This document shows positions 43,289 through 51,574 of a stretch of DNA of 64,000 nt, one piece after another. Location of the stretch: positions 1 to 64,000 of the forward strand of contig JAJFLE010000037.1 of the NCBI GenBank assembly GCA_021772835.1, in the 5' to 3' direction. This DNA comes from Mariprofundus sp. GTDB lineage: Bacteria > Pseudomonadota > Zetaproteobacteria > Mariprofundales > Mariprofundaceae. Below the pieces are notes generated by a model. It saw only the letters and a list, made by a program, of their open reading frames with translations, was not told the DNA's origin and ran no database searches. Position 1 is the stretch's first letter, and each line of letters starts with the position of its first letter. Position numbers and translations under genes: made by a program.

Positions 43289-43904
43289 ACCGGTTATTGT
43301 CGACCTGCTACGTCATGGCGAGGTAGAAGGCCCTGTCGCGATTGCGAGAGGTTGTGGTACCGATGTGCCTTTGACCGAAAAGGGATGGCAACAGATGCAC
43401 AGTGTCGCGCAATCCCTGCATCTTGAAGGCTCATTAACCGCGATAGCCACATCCCCGCTTTCCCGTTGTGCCCTGTTTACCGAATCTTTCAGCAACAGCA
43501 GCCATGTGCCTGCTACGATCCTTGATCAGATGCGCGAGATTGATTTCGGTCATTGGGAAGGGAAACAGGCTTCCGAGATAAAGGAGCAGGAACTACTCAG
43601 TCGTTTTATGGAAAATCCGGATGGTATCCAGATTCCCGGCGGCGAATCATTTCAGCAGTTTGGCGAACGCGTCATTACAACCTGGGATAACTGGCTTGAA
43701 GGTGCAAGTGGTGAACACCGGTTGCTGGTCAGTCATGGACTGGTCAAACGCATACTGCTGGCTCACCTGCTGGGCATCCCGGTCTCCCACATTTGGCGCC
43801 TGGCACTACCCTATGGTGCCTGGAGCAGGATATCACTGTTGAAAGGAGAGCAGCCACGACTGCTGTTTCTGAATAAGGAGACGGGGGAGTCATGCGTGGA
43901 TTGA
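43281..43904 (+). CDS. cobC: Alpha-ribazole phosphatase / histidine phosphatase family
   Basis: 207 residues from ATG 43281 at the end of cobT. The histidine-phosphatase core shows VDLLRHGEVEGP (RHG), TSPLSRC, REIDFGHWEGKQ and the second His in LLVSHGLVKR. In B12 synthesis CobC removes the phosphate of alpha-ribazole phosphate or of cobalamin phosphate. The position between cobT and cobS supports this role. It overlaps cobS by 13 bases. Confidence 0.9.
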   Translation: MAEPVIVDLLRHGEVEGPVAIARGCGTDVPLTEKGWQQMHSVAQSLHLEGSLTAIATSPLSRCALFTESFSNSSHVPATILDQMREIDFGHWEGKQASEIKEQELLSRFMENPDGIQIPGGESFQQFGERVITTWDNWLEGASGEHRLLVSHGLVKRILLAHLLGIPVSHIWRLALPYGAWSRISLLKGEQPRLLFLNKETGESCVD

Positions 43905-44617
43905 TTCTCGCTTTCCAGTTTCTGACCCGCATTCCGATGCCGGAACTTGTCGACTTCAAGAAAGAAGAGCTCTGCGCTGCGGCCGTCTGGTTTCCGGTGG
44001 TTGGACTTACTATCGGTCTGCTACTGCTGTTCACAGCTCAAATCGGCATGAGTGCCAGCCCATGGATGGCAGCTCTTCTGGTCATGTTGCTCTGGACTGG
44101 TATTACAGGTGGCCTGCATCTGGATGGTGCAGCAGATCTGGCCGATGCGTTAGGTGCGGCCCACCGTGATCCGGAACGTTTTTTAGCCGTAATGAAAGAT
44201 CCGCACACCGGTTCATTCGGCGTAATTGTCATTGTTGCCATCATTACCACCAAACTGGTGGCGGTTGCATGGATCGTAAAGTCCCCGGAGATCGAGTTAA
44301 GTGCGCTACTGCTAATTCCCGCCTGGGCGCGTCTGGGTGCGATCTTCTGGTCACAAACACTGGAGCCTCTTGCACCGGGCAGTGGTGAGTCTTTCGTCTG
44401 GCAGGTGTCTAAAAATATCTACTGGATCTGGGGGGCCATCCTGTTACTGCTCTCCATCTTTTTCGTCTCACTTCTCTTTGCTACGGCTGCGATTGCCTCT
44501 CTGCTATTGTGGAGGGCTTATCTGAAATGGCGACTGAACAGCATGAGTGGCGACTGTCTCGGTGCCGGCATTGAATATTGCGAATGTTTTATGCTGCTCG
44601 CTCTGGGCTTGCTCTGA
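43892..44617 (+). CDS. cobS: Adenosylcobinamide-GDP ribazoletransferase (cobalamin synthase)
   Basis: 241 residues, mostly membrane helices. Family motifs: LILAFQFLTRIPMPE, AAVWFPVVGLTIG, TGGLHLDGAADLADALGAAH and KDPHTGSFGVIVI, plus DCLGAGIEYCE near the end. It joins AdoCbi-GDP to alpha-ribazole in the inner membrane, the last assembly step. The start at 43892 follows AAGGAGACGGGGGAG. The stop is directly followed by btuC. Confidence 0.95.
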   Translation: MRGLILAFQFLTRIPMPELVDFKKEELCAAAVWFPVVGLTIGLLLLFTAQIGMSASPWMAALLVMLLWTGITGGLHLDGAADLADALGAAHRDPERFLAVMKDPHTGSFGVIVIVAIITTKLVAVAWIVKSPEIELSALLLIPAWARLGAIFWSQTLEPLAPGSGESFVWQVSKNIYWIWGAILLLLSIFFVSLLFATAAIASLLLWRAYLKWRLNSMSGDCLGAGIEYCECFMLLALGLL

Positions 44618-45544
44618 ATGCGCTGGTTTATCCTTTTTTCCGCAGTGATAAGCTGCCTGCTTCTGGGGCTGGCTGTTGGCGAGCAGTGGATTAATCCCTT
44701 TGCTGCCAGCGACGCACTTGAAGAAACAATACTGTGGGAACTGCGTTTTCCTCGCCTGCTCACAGCTTTTGCAGTTGGCGGTTTGCTGGCTCTTGCCGGA
44801 GCATGGTTCCAGGTACTCCTAGGTAATCCGCTGGCTGAACCCTATGTACTGGGGGTAGCAGGCAGTGCTTCCGCGGGTGCCGTGACCGGACTGATGTTGA
44901 TGCCTGAATCGGCATGGGCCATGTCAGCAGGTGCCTTTGTCGGCGCATGGATCGGCATAGTCACGGTGATGCTCTTCTCACATCTGGGTGCCAATCGCAT
45001 GTTGCTGGCAGGTGTTGTGCTGGCTGCATTCTGGTCTGCCGTGCTTGCCCTGCTACTCGCACTGTTACCTGAACAGGGACTGTTTCGCGCCTTCGCATGG
45101 ATGATGGGGGACCTCTCTCACTCAGATATTCCCGTACCCGTACTGCTTCTGGCGTGGGTTATCGCGCTGATTTGCGGCCTGATCCTCTCCCGATCACTGG
45201 ATAAGCTACTGCTCGGCGAACGCCATGCCGAAGCTCTGGGCGTGGACATTAAACAGCTGAGATCACGACTACTACTGCTGGCATCCGCCGTTACCGCACT
45301 GGCAGTCACTGCTGCCGGTACGATTGGCTTCGTGGGTCTGGTCATTCCACATCTGATGCGGCTGCTGTTCGGCTCCCTGCATAGCACCATACTGCCCGCT
45401 TCCGCCATCGGCGGTGGCCTGCTGCTGGTGTTGGCTGACTCGGCGGCACGCACGATTATTGCACCGGCCGAACTGCCGGTCGGCATTCTCACTGCTATTA
45501 TCGGCGTGCCGGTGTTCCTCTTCCTGCTGTTGAGACGCAGTTAG
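44618..45544 (+). CDS. btuC: Vitamin B12 ABC transporter permease BtuC (FecCD family)
   Basis: 308 residues with eight to ten membrane helices. FecCD-family segments are WELRFPRLLTAFAVGGLLALAG, LLGNPLAEPYVLGVAGSASAGA, GTIGFVGLVIPHLMRLL and ELPVGILTAIIGVPVFLFLL. It begins on the base after the cobS stop. With BtuD (next) and BtuF (36.9 kb) it forms the inner-membrane B12 importer. It could in principle carry another chelate, but the location argues for B12. Confidence 0.92.
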   Translation: MRWFILFSAVISCLLLGLAVGEQWINPFAASDALEETILWELRFPRLLTAFAVGGLLALAGAWFQVLLGNPLAEPYVLGVAGSASAGAVTGLMLMPESAWAMSAGAFVGAWIGIVTVMLFSHLGANRMLLAGVVLAAFWSAVLALLLALLPEQGLFRAFAWMMGDLSHSDIPVPVLLLAWVIALICGLILSRSLDKLLLGERHAEALGVDIKQLRSRLLLLASAVTALAVTAAGTIGFVGLVIPHLMRLLFGSLHSTILPASAIGGGLLLVLADSAARTIIAPAELPVGILTAIIGVPVFLFLLLRRS

Positions 45545-45556
45545 GTGTCCGCCATC

Positions 45557-46273
45557 ATGAAACTGGCCGATGTGACCGTGAAACGGGGCGAATCCACCCT
45601 GCTTTCAGGACTGAGCTGCCAAATCCGTGCCGGTGAAGTCACCGTAGTGCTCGGGCCCAACGGGGCCGGAAAATCGAGCCTGCTGCTGGCACTTGCCGGA
45701 TTAATCCCCGTATTGGGAATCATTGAATTACAGGGCAGACCGCTCTCGGCCTACCATCGCATGGAACTTACCGCTCAGGTCGCATGGCAGGGAGATTTGC
45801 CGCCAACCGAGTTCGGACTCACCGTCAAACAACGTCTTGAACTTGCCGCAGGCGAAAGCGATGTTGAGTCCACTGCCGCTGCCATGGATATTGCACCGTT
45901 ACTGCAAAGACCTTTGGGAGAGCTCTCCAGCGGCGAGCGCCAGCGAGCGGAGCTGGCAGCACTGATGCTGCGTGATACCCCGATCTGGCTGCTTGATGAA
46001 CCGACAGCCCATTTAGATCTGAAACACCAGATTCACTGCATCCAGATGCTAAAGTCACAACGCGACAAGGGTCGTGCAATCATGACTGTGCTGCATGATA
46101 TTCAGCAGGCGATGGCCATTGCCGACCACCTGATTCTGATTGATGGTAAAGGCGGGGCCGAATATGGTCAGGCGCATCAATTGTTCGAGGGCAGAAAACT
46201 GACCGAACTATTCGACGCCCCACTCACACAACAAGGCGGTGTACTCATGCCTGACTATGGAGACCACAAATGA
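45557..46273 (+). CDS. btuD: Vitamin B12 ABC transporter ATPase BtuD
   Basis: 238 residues from ATG 45557 (AGGTG 9 bases before); a GTG at 45545 is also in frame. Walker A is GPNGAGKSSLLLALAG, signature LSSGERQRAELAALML, Walker B IWLLDEPTAHLD and H-loop VLHDIQQA, all intact. It powers import through BtuC. It overlaps the adenosyltransferase gene by 4 bases. Confidence 0.93.
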   Translation: MKLADVTVKRGESTLLSGLSCQIRAGEVTVVLGPNGAGKSSLLLALAGLIPVLGIIELQGRPLSAYHRMELTAQVAWQGDLPPTEFGLTVKQRLELAAGESDVESTAAAMDIAPLLQRPLGELSSGERQRAELAALMLRDTPIWLLDEPTAHLDLKHQIHCIQMLKSQRDKGRAIMTVLHDIQQAMAIADHLILIDGKGGAEYGQAHQLFEGRKLTELFDAPLTQQGGVLMPDYGDHK

Positions 46274-46806
46274 AAATACGCGATAAAAGAGAAGGCATTG
46301 TGCTGGTGCATACCGGCGAAGGTAAAGGCAAAAGCTCATCGGCTTTCGGTGTGGCATTTCGTGCTGCTGGCTGGGGTATGAAGGTATGCGTCATCCAGTT
46401 TATCAAGGGTAAATGGAAAACCGGAGAAGAGCGGGCCGCCAAACAGTTCGAAAATATCGAATGGCATGCACTTGGCGACGGTTTTACCTGGGATACAAAA
46501 AATCCCGAACAGGATATCAAAACCAGCCAGGAAATCTGGGAGCTGTGCAAAGAAAAGGTGCGCTCGCACGAGTTTGATATGCTGGTTTTCGATGAGATCA
46601 ACTACTGTACCGGTTATGGCTGGATCTCGGGAGAAGAGGTTGCCGCCTTCATCCGCGAGGAAAAACCGAAATGGATGCACCTGATCCTCACCGGCCGCAA
46701 TGCCGCTGCTGAGGTGATCGCAGTTGCCGATACCGTCACAGAGATGAAGATGGTCAAACACGCTTTTGAGTCCGACATTCCGGCAACACAGGGCATTGAG
46801 TTTTGA
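46270..46806 (+). CDS. cobO: Cob(I)yrinic acid a,c-diamide adenosyltransferase
   Basis: 178 residues. It is a CobA/CobO-type corrinoid adenosyltransferase with a P-loop variant TGEGKGKSSSAFG, CVIQFIKGKWKTGEE, LVFDEINYCTGYGWI and LILTGRNAAAEVI. It adds the upper adenosyl ligand to reduced cobalt, making AdoCbl, the molecule sensed by the riboswitch upstream of btuB. It is the last gene of the contiguous B12 operon. An imperfect hairpin follows near 46811-46829, but with no U-tract. Confidence 0.95.
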   Translation: MKIRDKREGIVLVHTGEGKGKSSSAFGVAFRAAGWGMKVCVIQFIKGKWKTGEERAAKQFENIEWHALGDGFTWDTKNPEQDIKTSQEIWELCKEKVRSHEFDMLVFDEINYCTGYGWISGEEVAAFIREEKPKWMHLILTGRNAAAEVIAVADTVTEMKMVKHAFESDIPATQGIEF

Positions 46807-46992
46807 TCCTTGTCTCTCATTTGAGGGACAGACGAAATAAATAAGGTGGTCTATACTCACCTAAGAAGTTAAACAACAGGGAGGGGGGAGATAATGCGCA
46901 AAACAAGCCCTTGACCCCAAATACTCCAGACGCTTTTTCTTCTGCAAGCAATTGTATATATGCGTTCATTAATAAGTCAGGGCAAGGAATAC
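46807..46992. other. Gap after the main B12 operon
   Basis: No gene. It contains CCCTTGACCCCAAATACTCC (46908-46927), similar to the TTGACCCCAATTATTC stretch at 1405-1420. Such short pieces are often scraps of dispersed elements. The B12 gene order resumes at 47325. Confidence 0.4.
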
Positions 46993-47202
46993 ATGATAAG
47001 GGAATATTCAATCTATAAAACATTATCCAAAGTAGATCTTCCATACTTTGTTAAAACCCAAGCTTCTGTTAAGCCTAATGCACATTGGAAGGTTAGCTAC
47101 TATGGTGATGGTGAGAAAAGTACACATGAAAATGCTCTAACCAGCATAAACATACCAGCAATGAATATGCAGTTGTTGGCAATTGATGAACTATTAAAGT
47201 AG
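46993..47202 (+). CDS. Small protein of unknown function
   Basis: 69 residues from ATG 46993 with AAGGAA before it. The sequence is polar (EYSIYKTLSKVDLPYFVKT, WKVSYYGDGEKSTHENAL) with no membrane segment or known motif. It is markedly AT-richer than the flanking B12 genes, which suggests an acquired small gene or a remnant. It sits in the gap between cobO and the chelatase gene, on the same strand. It may not be a real gene. Confidence 0.35.
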   Translation: MIREYSIYKTLSKVDLPYFVKTQASVKPNAHWKVSYYGDGEKSTHENALTSINIPAMNMQLLAIDELLK

Positions 47203-47324
47203 CGCTTAGCAAAGCGTTAGAACTAATACCTGGATATCGACGGGCGATGCAAATACAGGTTGGGGAAAAACAGGTGTCGACCTGACCAAGCGCAACAAGA
47301 AAGTAATACTGGAGCAAAGTTAAT

Positions 47325-47954
47325 ATGACGAAAGTGCTACTCGCTCATGGATCTTCCGACTCGGTGCATGGGGAACAGGTTCGGGAACTGGCCACGCGTG
47401 TCTCCGAACTGTTGGGAGAAGAAGTTGGCGCAGGCTTTTTGTCTGATGAAAGGCTGCCTGAGGGTGCACAGGTGCTGCCGCTATTTCTCGGGGCAGGCAA
47501 ACATGTCACAGAAGATATTCCGAAGCTGATAGAAACTTCAAACTGTACGCTGTTGCCGTCACTGAACGAATATGCCGAAACATTGGTCAACATGGCATAT
47601 GATCAACTGGCTCAGGAGAGCAAACGCATCAATGCCATGTTTGCTCTCTACCGTTTTTCAGGGTTTGAATCCCTTGCTGCGGCCATTCACAGTAAAAACA
47701 AGCGTTGCAGTAAAGTAGCTATGGCTTCAATGCACTCCGAGCCCTCCATCACCAGCGTGCTGGATCTCTGGCACACTGACGGCATAGAGACGGTAACCGT
47801 ACAACCTATGCTGCTGTTTGGCGGACGAACTCTTGTTAGAGTTCAGGCTATGATTGATAACTCATCTATGAAAAATATCACACTGGCACCGGTGTTGAGT
47901 GAACATGAAGGCTTTGCTTCATTCGTTGCAGATTGCCTGAAGCAGAAATCATGA
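47325..47954 (+). CDS. CbiX-type sirohydrochlorin chelatase family protein
   Basis: 209 residues, GGAGCAAAG before ATG 47325. The N-terminus VLLAHGSSDSVHGEQVREL holds the conserved His of the CbiX/SirB chelatases, and the middle VLPLFLGAGKHVTEDIPKL holds the second His region. The second half (AMFALYRFSGFE, VQPMLLFGGRTL) looks like a degenerate second half-domain. The family inserts cobalt or iron into sirohydrochlorin. Next to the uroporphyrinogen methyltransferase gene this points to the early B12 or siroheme branch; the metal cannot be told. Confidence 0.85.
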   Translation: MTKVLLAHGSSDSVHGEQVRELATRVSELLGEEVGAGFLSDERLPEGAQVLPLFLGAGKHVTEDIPKLIETSNCTLLPSLNEYAETLVNMAYDQLAQESKRINAMFALYRFSGFESLAAAIHSKNKRCSKVAMASMHSEPSITSVLDLWHTDGIETVTVQPMLLFGGRTLVRVQAMIDNSSMKNITLAPVLSEHEGFASFVADCLKQKS

Positions 47955-48700
47955 GGCTCGATGCGCCCATCAAAGCTGGTGAAGTGGCCCTTGTCGGTGC
48001 GGGTCCCGGTGATGCCTGCCTGCTGACACTCGCAGCTGCAAAGCTGATCAGTGATTGCGATGCCATTGTTTACGATGCATTGGTCTCTGAAGATGTTTTG
48101 AATCTGGCATCTGTTGGTGCCGAGTTGATTCTGGCTGGCAAACGCGGCGGACGACCTTCGGCCAGTCAGCACGATATATGCGAGACGCTGATTGAACTGG
48201 CGAAAGAGGGGAAACGCGTAGTACGTCTGAAAGGCGGCGACCCGTTTGTCTTCGGGCGTGGCGGCGAAGAGATGCGCGCACTGGCTGCGGAAGCTATCCC
48301 ATTCAGAGTCATTCCGGGCATTACTTCCGGCATCGCAGCCCCGGCCATGGCCGGCATCCCTGTCACCGATCGTTCGGTGAACGCTTCACTGGCCTTTCTC
48401 ACCGGTCATGAAGCCAGTGAAAAAAGCCGCATGGACTGGCAAGCGCTTGTTAAGGCATTTCCCGTACTGGTCTTCTATATGGGGGCAAAAAATCTGCCGC
48501 AGATCGCTGCCCGTCTGATTGAAGCGGGACTTGCGGAGCAGACCGCCGTTGCAGTGATCTATTCGGCGACACTGGCCGATGAAGCCACCAGCACAGGCAC
48601 TTTAAAACAGGCCGCAGCCATGCAACTGGTGGCGAAATCGCCATCGATTGTCATTATAGGTGATGTCGTCAACGACAGAATACACTGGAAAAAGGACTAA
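47951..48700 (+). CDS. cobA: Uroporphyrinogen-III C-methyltransferase
   Basis: 249 residues from ATG 47951, overlapping the chelatase stop (ATGA). It methylates uroporphyrinogen III twice to precorrin-2, the branch point to B12 and siroheme. Motifs: VALVGAGPGDACLLTLAA, CDAIVYDALVS, KRGGRPSASQHDI, VRLKGGDPFVFGRGGEE and VIPGITSGIAAPAMAGIPVTDR. It is a single SUMT domain, not the CysG fusion, so precorrin-2 oxidation is handled elsewhere. Confidence 0.95.
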   Translation: MRLDAPIKAGEVALVGAGPGDACLLTLAAAKLISDCDAIVYDALVSEDVLNLASVGAELILAGKRGGRPSASQHDICETLIELAKEGKRVVRLKGGDPFVFGRGGEEMRALAAEAIPFRVIPGITSGIAAPAMAGIPVTDRSVNASLAFLTGHEASEKSRMDWQALVKAFPVLVFYMGAKNLPQIAARLIEAGLAEQTAVAVIYSATLADEATSTGTLKQAAAMQLVAKSPSIVIIGDVVNDRIHWKKD

Positions 48701-48703
48701 GCC

Positions 48704-49018
48704 ATGCAAAAACCAATCATGATGCCATTCAAACGCCATGCCATTATGTGCTGCGGTAAAAGTTGTGGTGAAAATCTGCCACTGCTGAACTACATGAAAG
48801 AGAAAGTCGCGCAGGCAGGTCTGATTGTCGGTGATCCTGATTCCGTACGCGTCAACCGCGCTGGCTGTTTGGGCGTCTGTATGCAAGGCCCTGTCATGGT
48901 CGTACACCCGGATAATGTCTGGTACTGCAACCTGAACGAGGCCGCCATTGATCGCATTGTTGAAGAGCACTTCAAAGGCGGCAGAGTCGTTGAGGAATTC
49001 GCTTTTCATCAAGGTTAA
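48704..49018 (+). CDS. Thioredoxin-like 2Fe-2S ferredoxin
   Basis: 104 residues, 3 bases after cobA. The N-terminus has CCGKSCGENLPLL and the C-terminal half NRAGCLGVCMQGPVMVVHPD; the four Cys (CxxxxC and CxxxC spacing) match thioredoxin-fold 2Fe-2S ferredoxins. Related proteins (CbiW type) are found in B12 gene clusters, where they may feed electrons to corrin-ring steps or to corrinoid reduction. Role here inferred from location. It ends the B12-related run. Confidence 0.85.
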   Translation: MQKPIMMPFKRHAIMCCGKSCGENLPLLNYMKEKVAQAGLIVGDPDSVRVNRAGCLGVCMQGPVMVVHPDNVWYCNLNEAAIDRIVEEHFKGGRVVEEFAFHQG

Positions 49019-49123
49019 GTCCCATCCGCTGATGCACATGGTCACAGCATTCACCTGCTGACTGGCGAGAAAGGAAAATTCTGTCTAAGGTGGCTGCAAG
49101 GGTTTGACTCAGGAAGGGCTTAT

Positions 49124-51073
49124 ATGCGCTTAACAGGTTTGATCATTGTATTCATACTGGCTTGTGCACCCTGTGCACAGGCTGCTTCTGCGCCCCCCTC
49201 TATTGATCAGCAGCGGCAGTGGTTCGAGCAGGCCCGCCAAGCTTTAGACAAGAACAACCTGATAAGCTTCCATGAACTGAAAGCCAAACTCGAGAATTAC
49301 CCGCTAACCCCGTACCTCAATATCTGGCATGCCCGCGATGAACTCAAACAGGGCCGTGATTCATCCATTGCGGATGTGCTGGAGCGGCATGCCGATGTGC
49401 CGGAATCGATCAACCTGCGTATTGCCTGGATTGAAGATCTGGCCAGGCGCGGCCTATGGTCAAAAATCTCGGAATTACTGGAAAAAAACTCATCTGACAT
49501 CAAGCGAGTGCCGGAAATATCCATGATTGCCCAGTGGCATATGGGAGCCAAGGACACTGCCCTGCTGCAATTTTCGCAGCACTGGATAAAGGACAAACAT
49601 GTTTCCGATTTCTCCTATCGCCTGCAACAGAACTGGAAAAAACAGGGGCATCCAACAAAAGCAGAATACTGGGCGCGCATTGATAGCTTTGTTCAACAGG
49701 GCCAATGGAGTAAAGCCAAAAAGATAGCACTAGAACTGCCTAAAGCAGAACAGCAATGGCTGGATTACTGGCAGCATGTCCAGAGGCAGCCTGAAGAGCA
49801 GCTTGCAGCGTGGCCGGATGCTATCGCATCGATCCCATCCAAGCTGATTCTGAACGATGGCTTGAATCGACTGGCAAGACTGGATCCGCTCAAAGCCTGG
49901 AACAGCTTAGAGCTATTGAAATCCAAAGCTGATCAACAGATTGAAGCGGAATTTTACAGTGCACTGCAAAAATCTATCGCCCTGCGCGGTGCCAAACGAC
50001 ATATGCAACAGGCTGTCGATTGGCTACAGAAGTTGCCAGCCCGCGAACACGATGCTCAGACCAGAGGCTGGACAGCGAGATTACAGATTCTCAATCAGGA
50101 CTGGCACAATTTTTCTCAAACGATTGATAGCATGCCTGCAAATGAGCAGCAGGAAAGCAACTGGCTCTACTGGAAGGCACGCATGCTTGAAAAAACAGGC
50201 AAGCAACTGGAATCCGGTTCCATCTACATGGCTCTGGCCAAATCACGCGGTTATTACAGCTTCTTAAGTGCTGAGCGGCTCGGCCTTCCTCTGAGTATTA
50301 CTTCGACTGATTTTCAAGCTTCAGAAACTGAACTGGAAGCACTCAACAAAGAACCGGCCATCATGCGTGCCTACGAGTGGCTGCAACTGGGCAACAGCAA
50401 CAAAGCCAGTCGTGAATGGCATTTTTCACTCGCAGGTTCTGCAAATCACACATGGGAAGCAGCTGCAACTCTTGCCTCCTCATGGGGCTGGCATGATCAG
50501 GTGATTCGCGCCGCATTCAAAGCCGACAGACTCGATGCGCTGAAGCAGCGCTTTCCGCTCGCACATGAAAAATCCGTATTGCAGGCATCCGGCAAAACAG
50601 GCCTTAGCACCTCCGCCATCTGGAGTATTATCCGTCAGGAATCCGCCTTCAATGAACAAGCCACCTCTTATGTCGGAGCGCGTGGCCTGATGCAGTTGAT
50701 GCCGAAAACGGCACGGGCTACGGCCAAAAAACTGAAGATGAAAAGCAGGCACCCGGATCTGTTTTCCCCATCCATCAACATCCAGCTTGGCTCAGCTTAT
50801 CTGGCTGAACAGAAGAAGCGTTTTGGCAGTCTGGCTCTGGCTGCCGCAGCATATAATGCCGGCCCTCACCGCGTGAACACATGGCTTGAGCGCACCCCGT
50901 TTGATGCTGCCGAGGCCTGGGTGGAGGCCATCCCATTCAATGAAACACGCCGCTATGTGCAACAGGTCATGGCGTTTATTTCCGTGTATGAATGGCGACA
51001 GGCCAAAAGGCCATCGAGTCTGATTGTGCGACTGAATCGAGAGCAGGAAGTCAGCCTGAACGAATACCCGTAA
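49124..51073 (+). CDS. slt: Soluble lytic murein transglycosylase
   Basis: 649 residues with a signal peptide (LIIVFILACAPCAQAAS). A long superhelical region (about 30-470) precedes the lysozyme-like SLT domain: IWSIIRQESAFNEQATS with the catalytic Glu, GARGLMQLMPKTARATA, NIQLGSAYL and AAAYNAGPHRVNTWL. It cleaves peptidoglycan strands to 1,6-anhydro-muropeptides in the periplasm. AmpD, which processes those products, is encoded at 53.6 kb. It is transcribed as a single gene. Confidence 0.95.
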   Translation: MRLTGLIIVFILACAPCAQAASAPPSIDQQRQWFEQARQALDKNNLISFHELKAKLENYPLTPYLNIWHARDELKQGRDSSIADVLERHADVPESINLRIAWIEDLARRGLWSKISELLEKNSSDIKRVPEISMIAQWHMGAKDTALLQFSQHWIKDKHVSDFSYRLQQNWKKQGHPTKAEYWARIDSFVQQGQWSKAKKIALELPKAEQQWLDYWQHVQRQPEEQLAAWPDAIASIPSKLILNDGLNRLARLDPLKAWNSLELLKSKADQQIEAEFYSALQKSIALRGAKRHMQQAVDWLQKLPAREHDAQTRGWTARLQILNQDWHNFSQTIDSMPANEQQESNWLYWKARMLEKTGKQLESGSIYMALAKSRGYYSFLSAERLGLPLSITSTDFQASETELEALNKEPAIMRAYEWLQLGNSNKASREWHFSLAGSANHTWEAAATLASSWGWHDQVIRAAFKADRLDALKQRFPLAHEKSVLQASGKTGLSTSAIWSIIRQESAFNEQATSYVGARGLMQLMPKTARATAKKLKMKSRHPDLFSPSINIQLGSAYLAEQKKRFGSLALAAAAYNAGPHRVNTWLERTPFDAAEAWVEAIPFNETRRYVQQVMAFISVYEWRQAKRPSSLIVRLNREQEVSLNEYP

Positions 51074-51146
51074 TCCAACGGCAGTAGCCATTGCCTTAAG
51101 TGCTTGCTAGCCTCCGTCGCCAATTTAATATGTGAGGTAAAGACTC

Positions 51147-51491
51147 ATGGCGTTTGTTGTCACCCAGCTGTGTAAAGACTGTATAGATACTGCATGTGTA
51201 GCCGTTTGCCCGGTTGACTGTTTCTATCAGCCAAAAGAGACCAACGATGAAACACCGAATATGCTCTACATCTCGCCTGAAGAGTGCATCGACTGTGCCG
51301 TATGTGAGCCGGAATGCCCATGGGAAGCAATTTACCCTGAAGAAGATGTGCCTGAAATATTTGTATCTGATATCGAATTGAACGAACTGTGCGACTCCGA
51401 CCGCGAAGCGTTTGATCTGGCTGAAGTCACGGATCACACACCACCCTCTGCTGAAGAAGTGGCTCAGAACAAGAGCAAATACGGCCTCTGA
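51147..51491 (+). CDS. Ferredoxin with two iron-sulfur sites
   Basis: 114 residues, GTGAGGTAA before the ATG at 51147. The N-terminal cluster site [17 protein letters not shown] has the spaced Cys of a 3Fe-4S/4Fe-4S (7Fe) type ferredoxin, and the second site reads [18 protein letters not shown]-terminal acidic extension of about 45 residues follows, as in FdxA-like proteins. It is a cytoplasmic electron carrier; partners are unknown. It is followed at once by a strong terminator at 51517. Confidence 0.92.
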   Translation: MAFVVTQLCKDCIDTACVAVCPVDCFYQPKETNDETPNMLYISPEECIDCAVCEPECPWEAIYPEEDVPEIFVSDIELNELCDSDREAFDLAEVTDHTPPSAEEVAQNKSKYGL

Positions 51492-51516
51492 TCGTTTCGA
51501 GTTTGCCCGTTTCCAG

Positions 51517-51552
51517 GCGCATGTGTGGGATCACCACACATGCGCTTTTTTT
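51517..51552 (+). terminator. Rho-independent terminator after the ferredoxin gene
   Basis: A 12-bp perfect stem (51517-51528 with 51534-51545) and a 5-base loop are followed by seven T. It lies 25 bases after the ferredoxin stop and 22 bases before the rlmN start, so rlmN must have its own promoter within or beside it. Confidence 0.93.
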
Positions 51553-51574
51553 ATCCGGGCATTGAACATCACCC

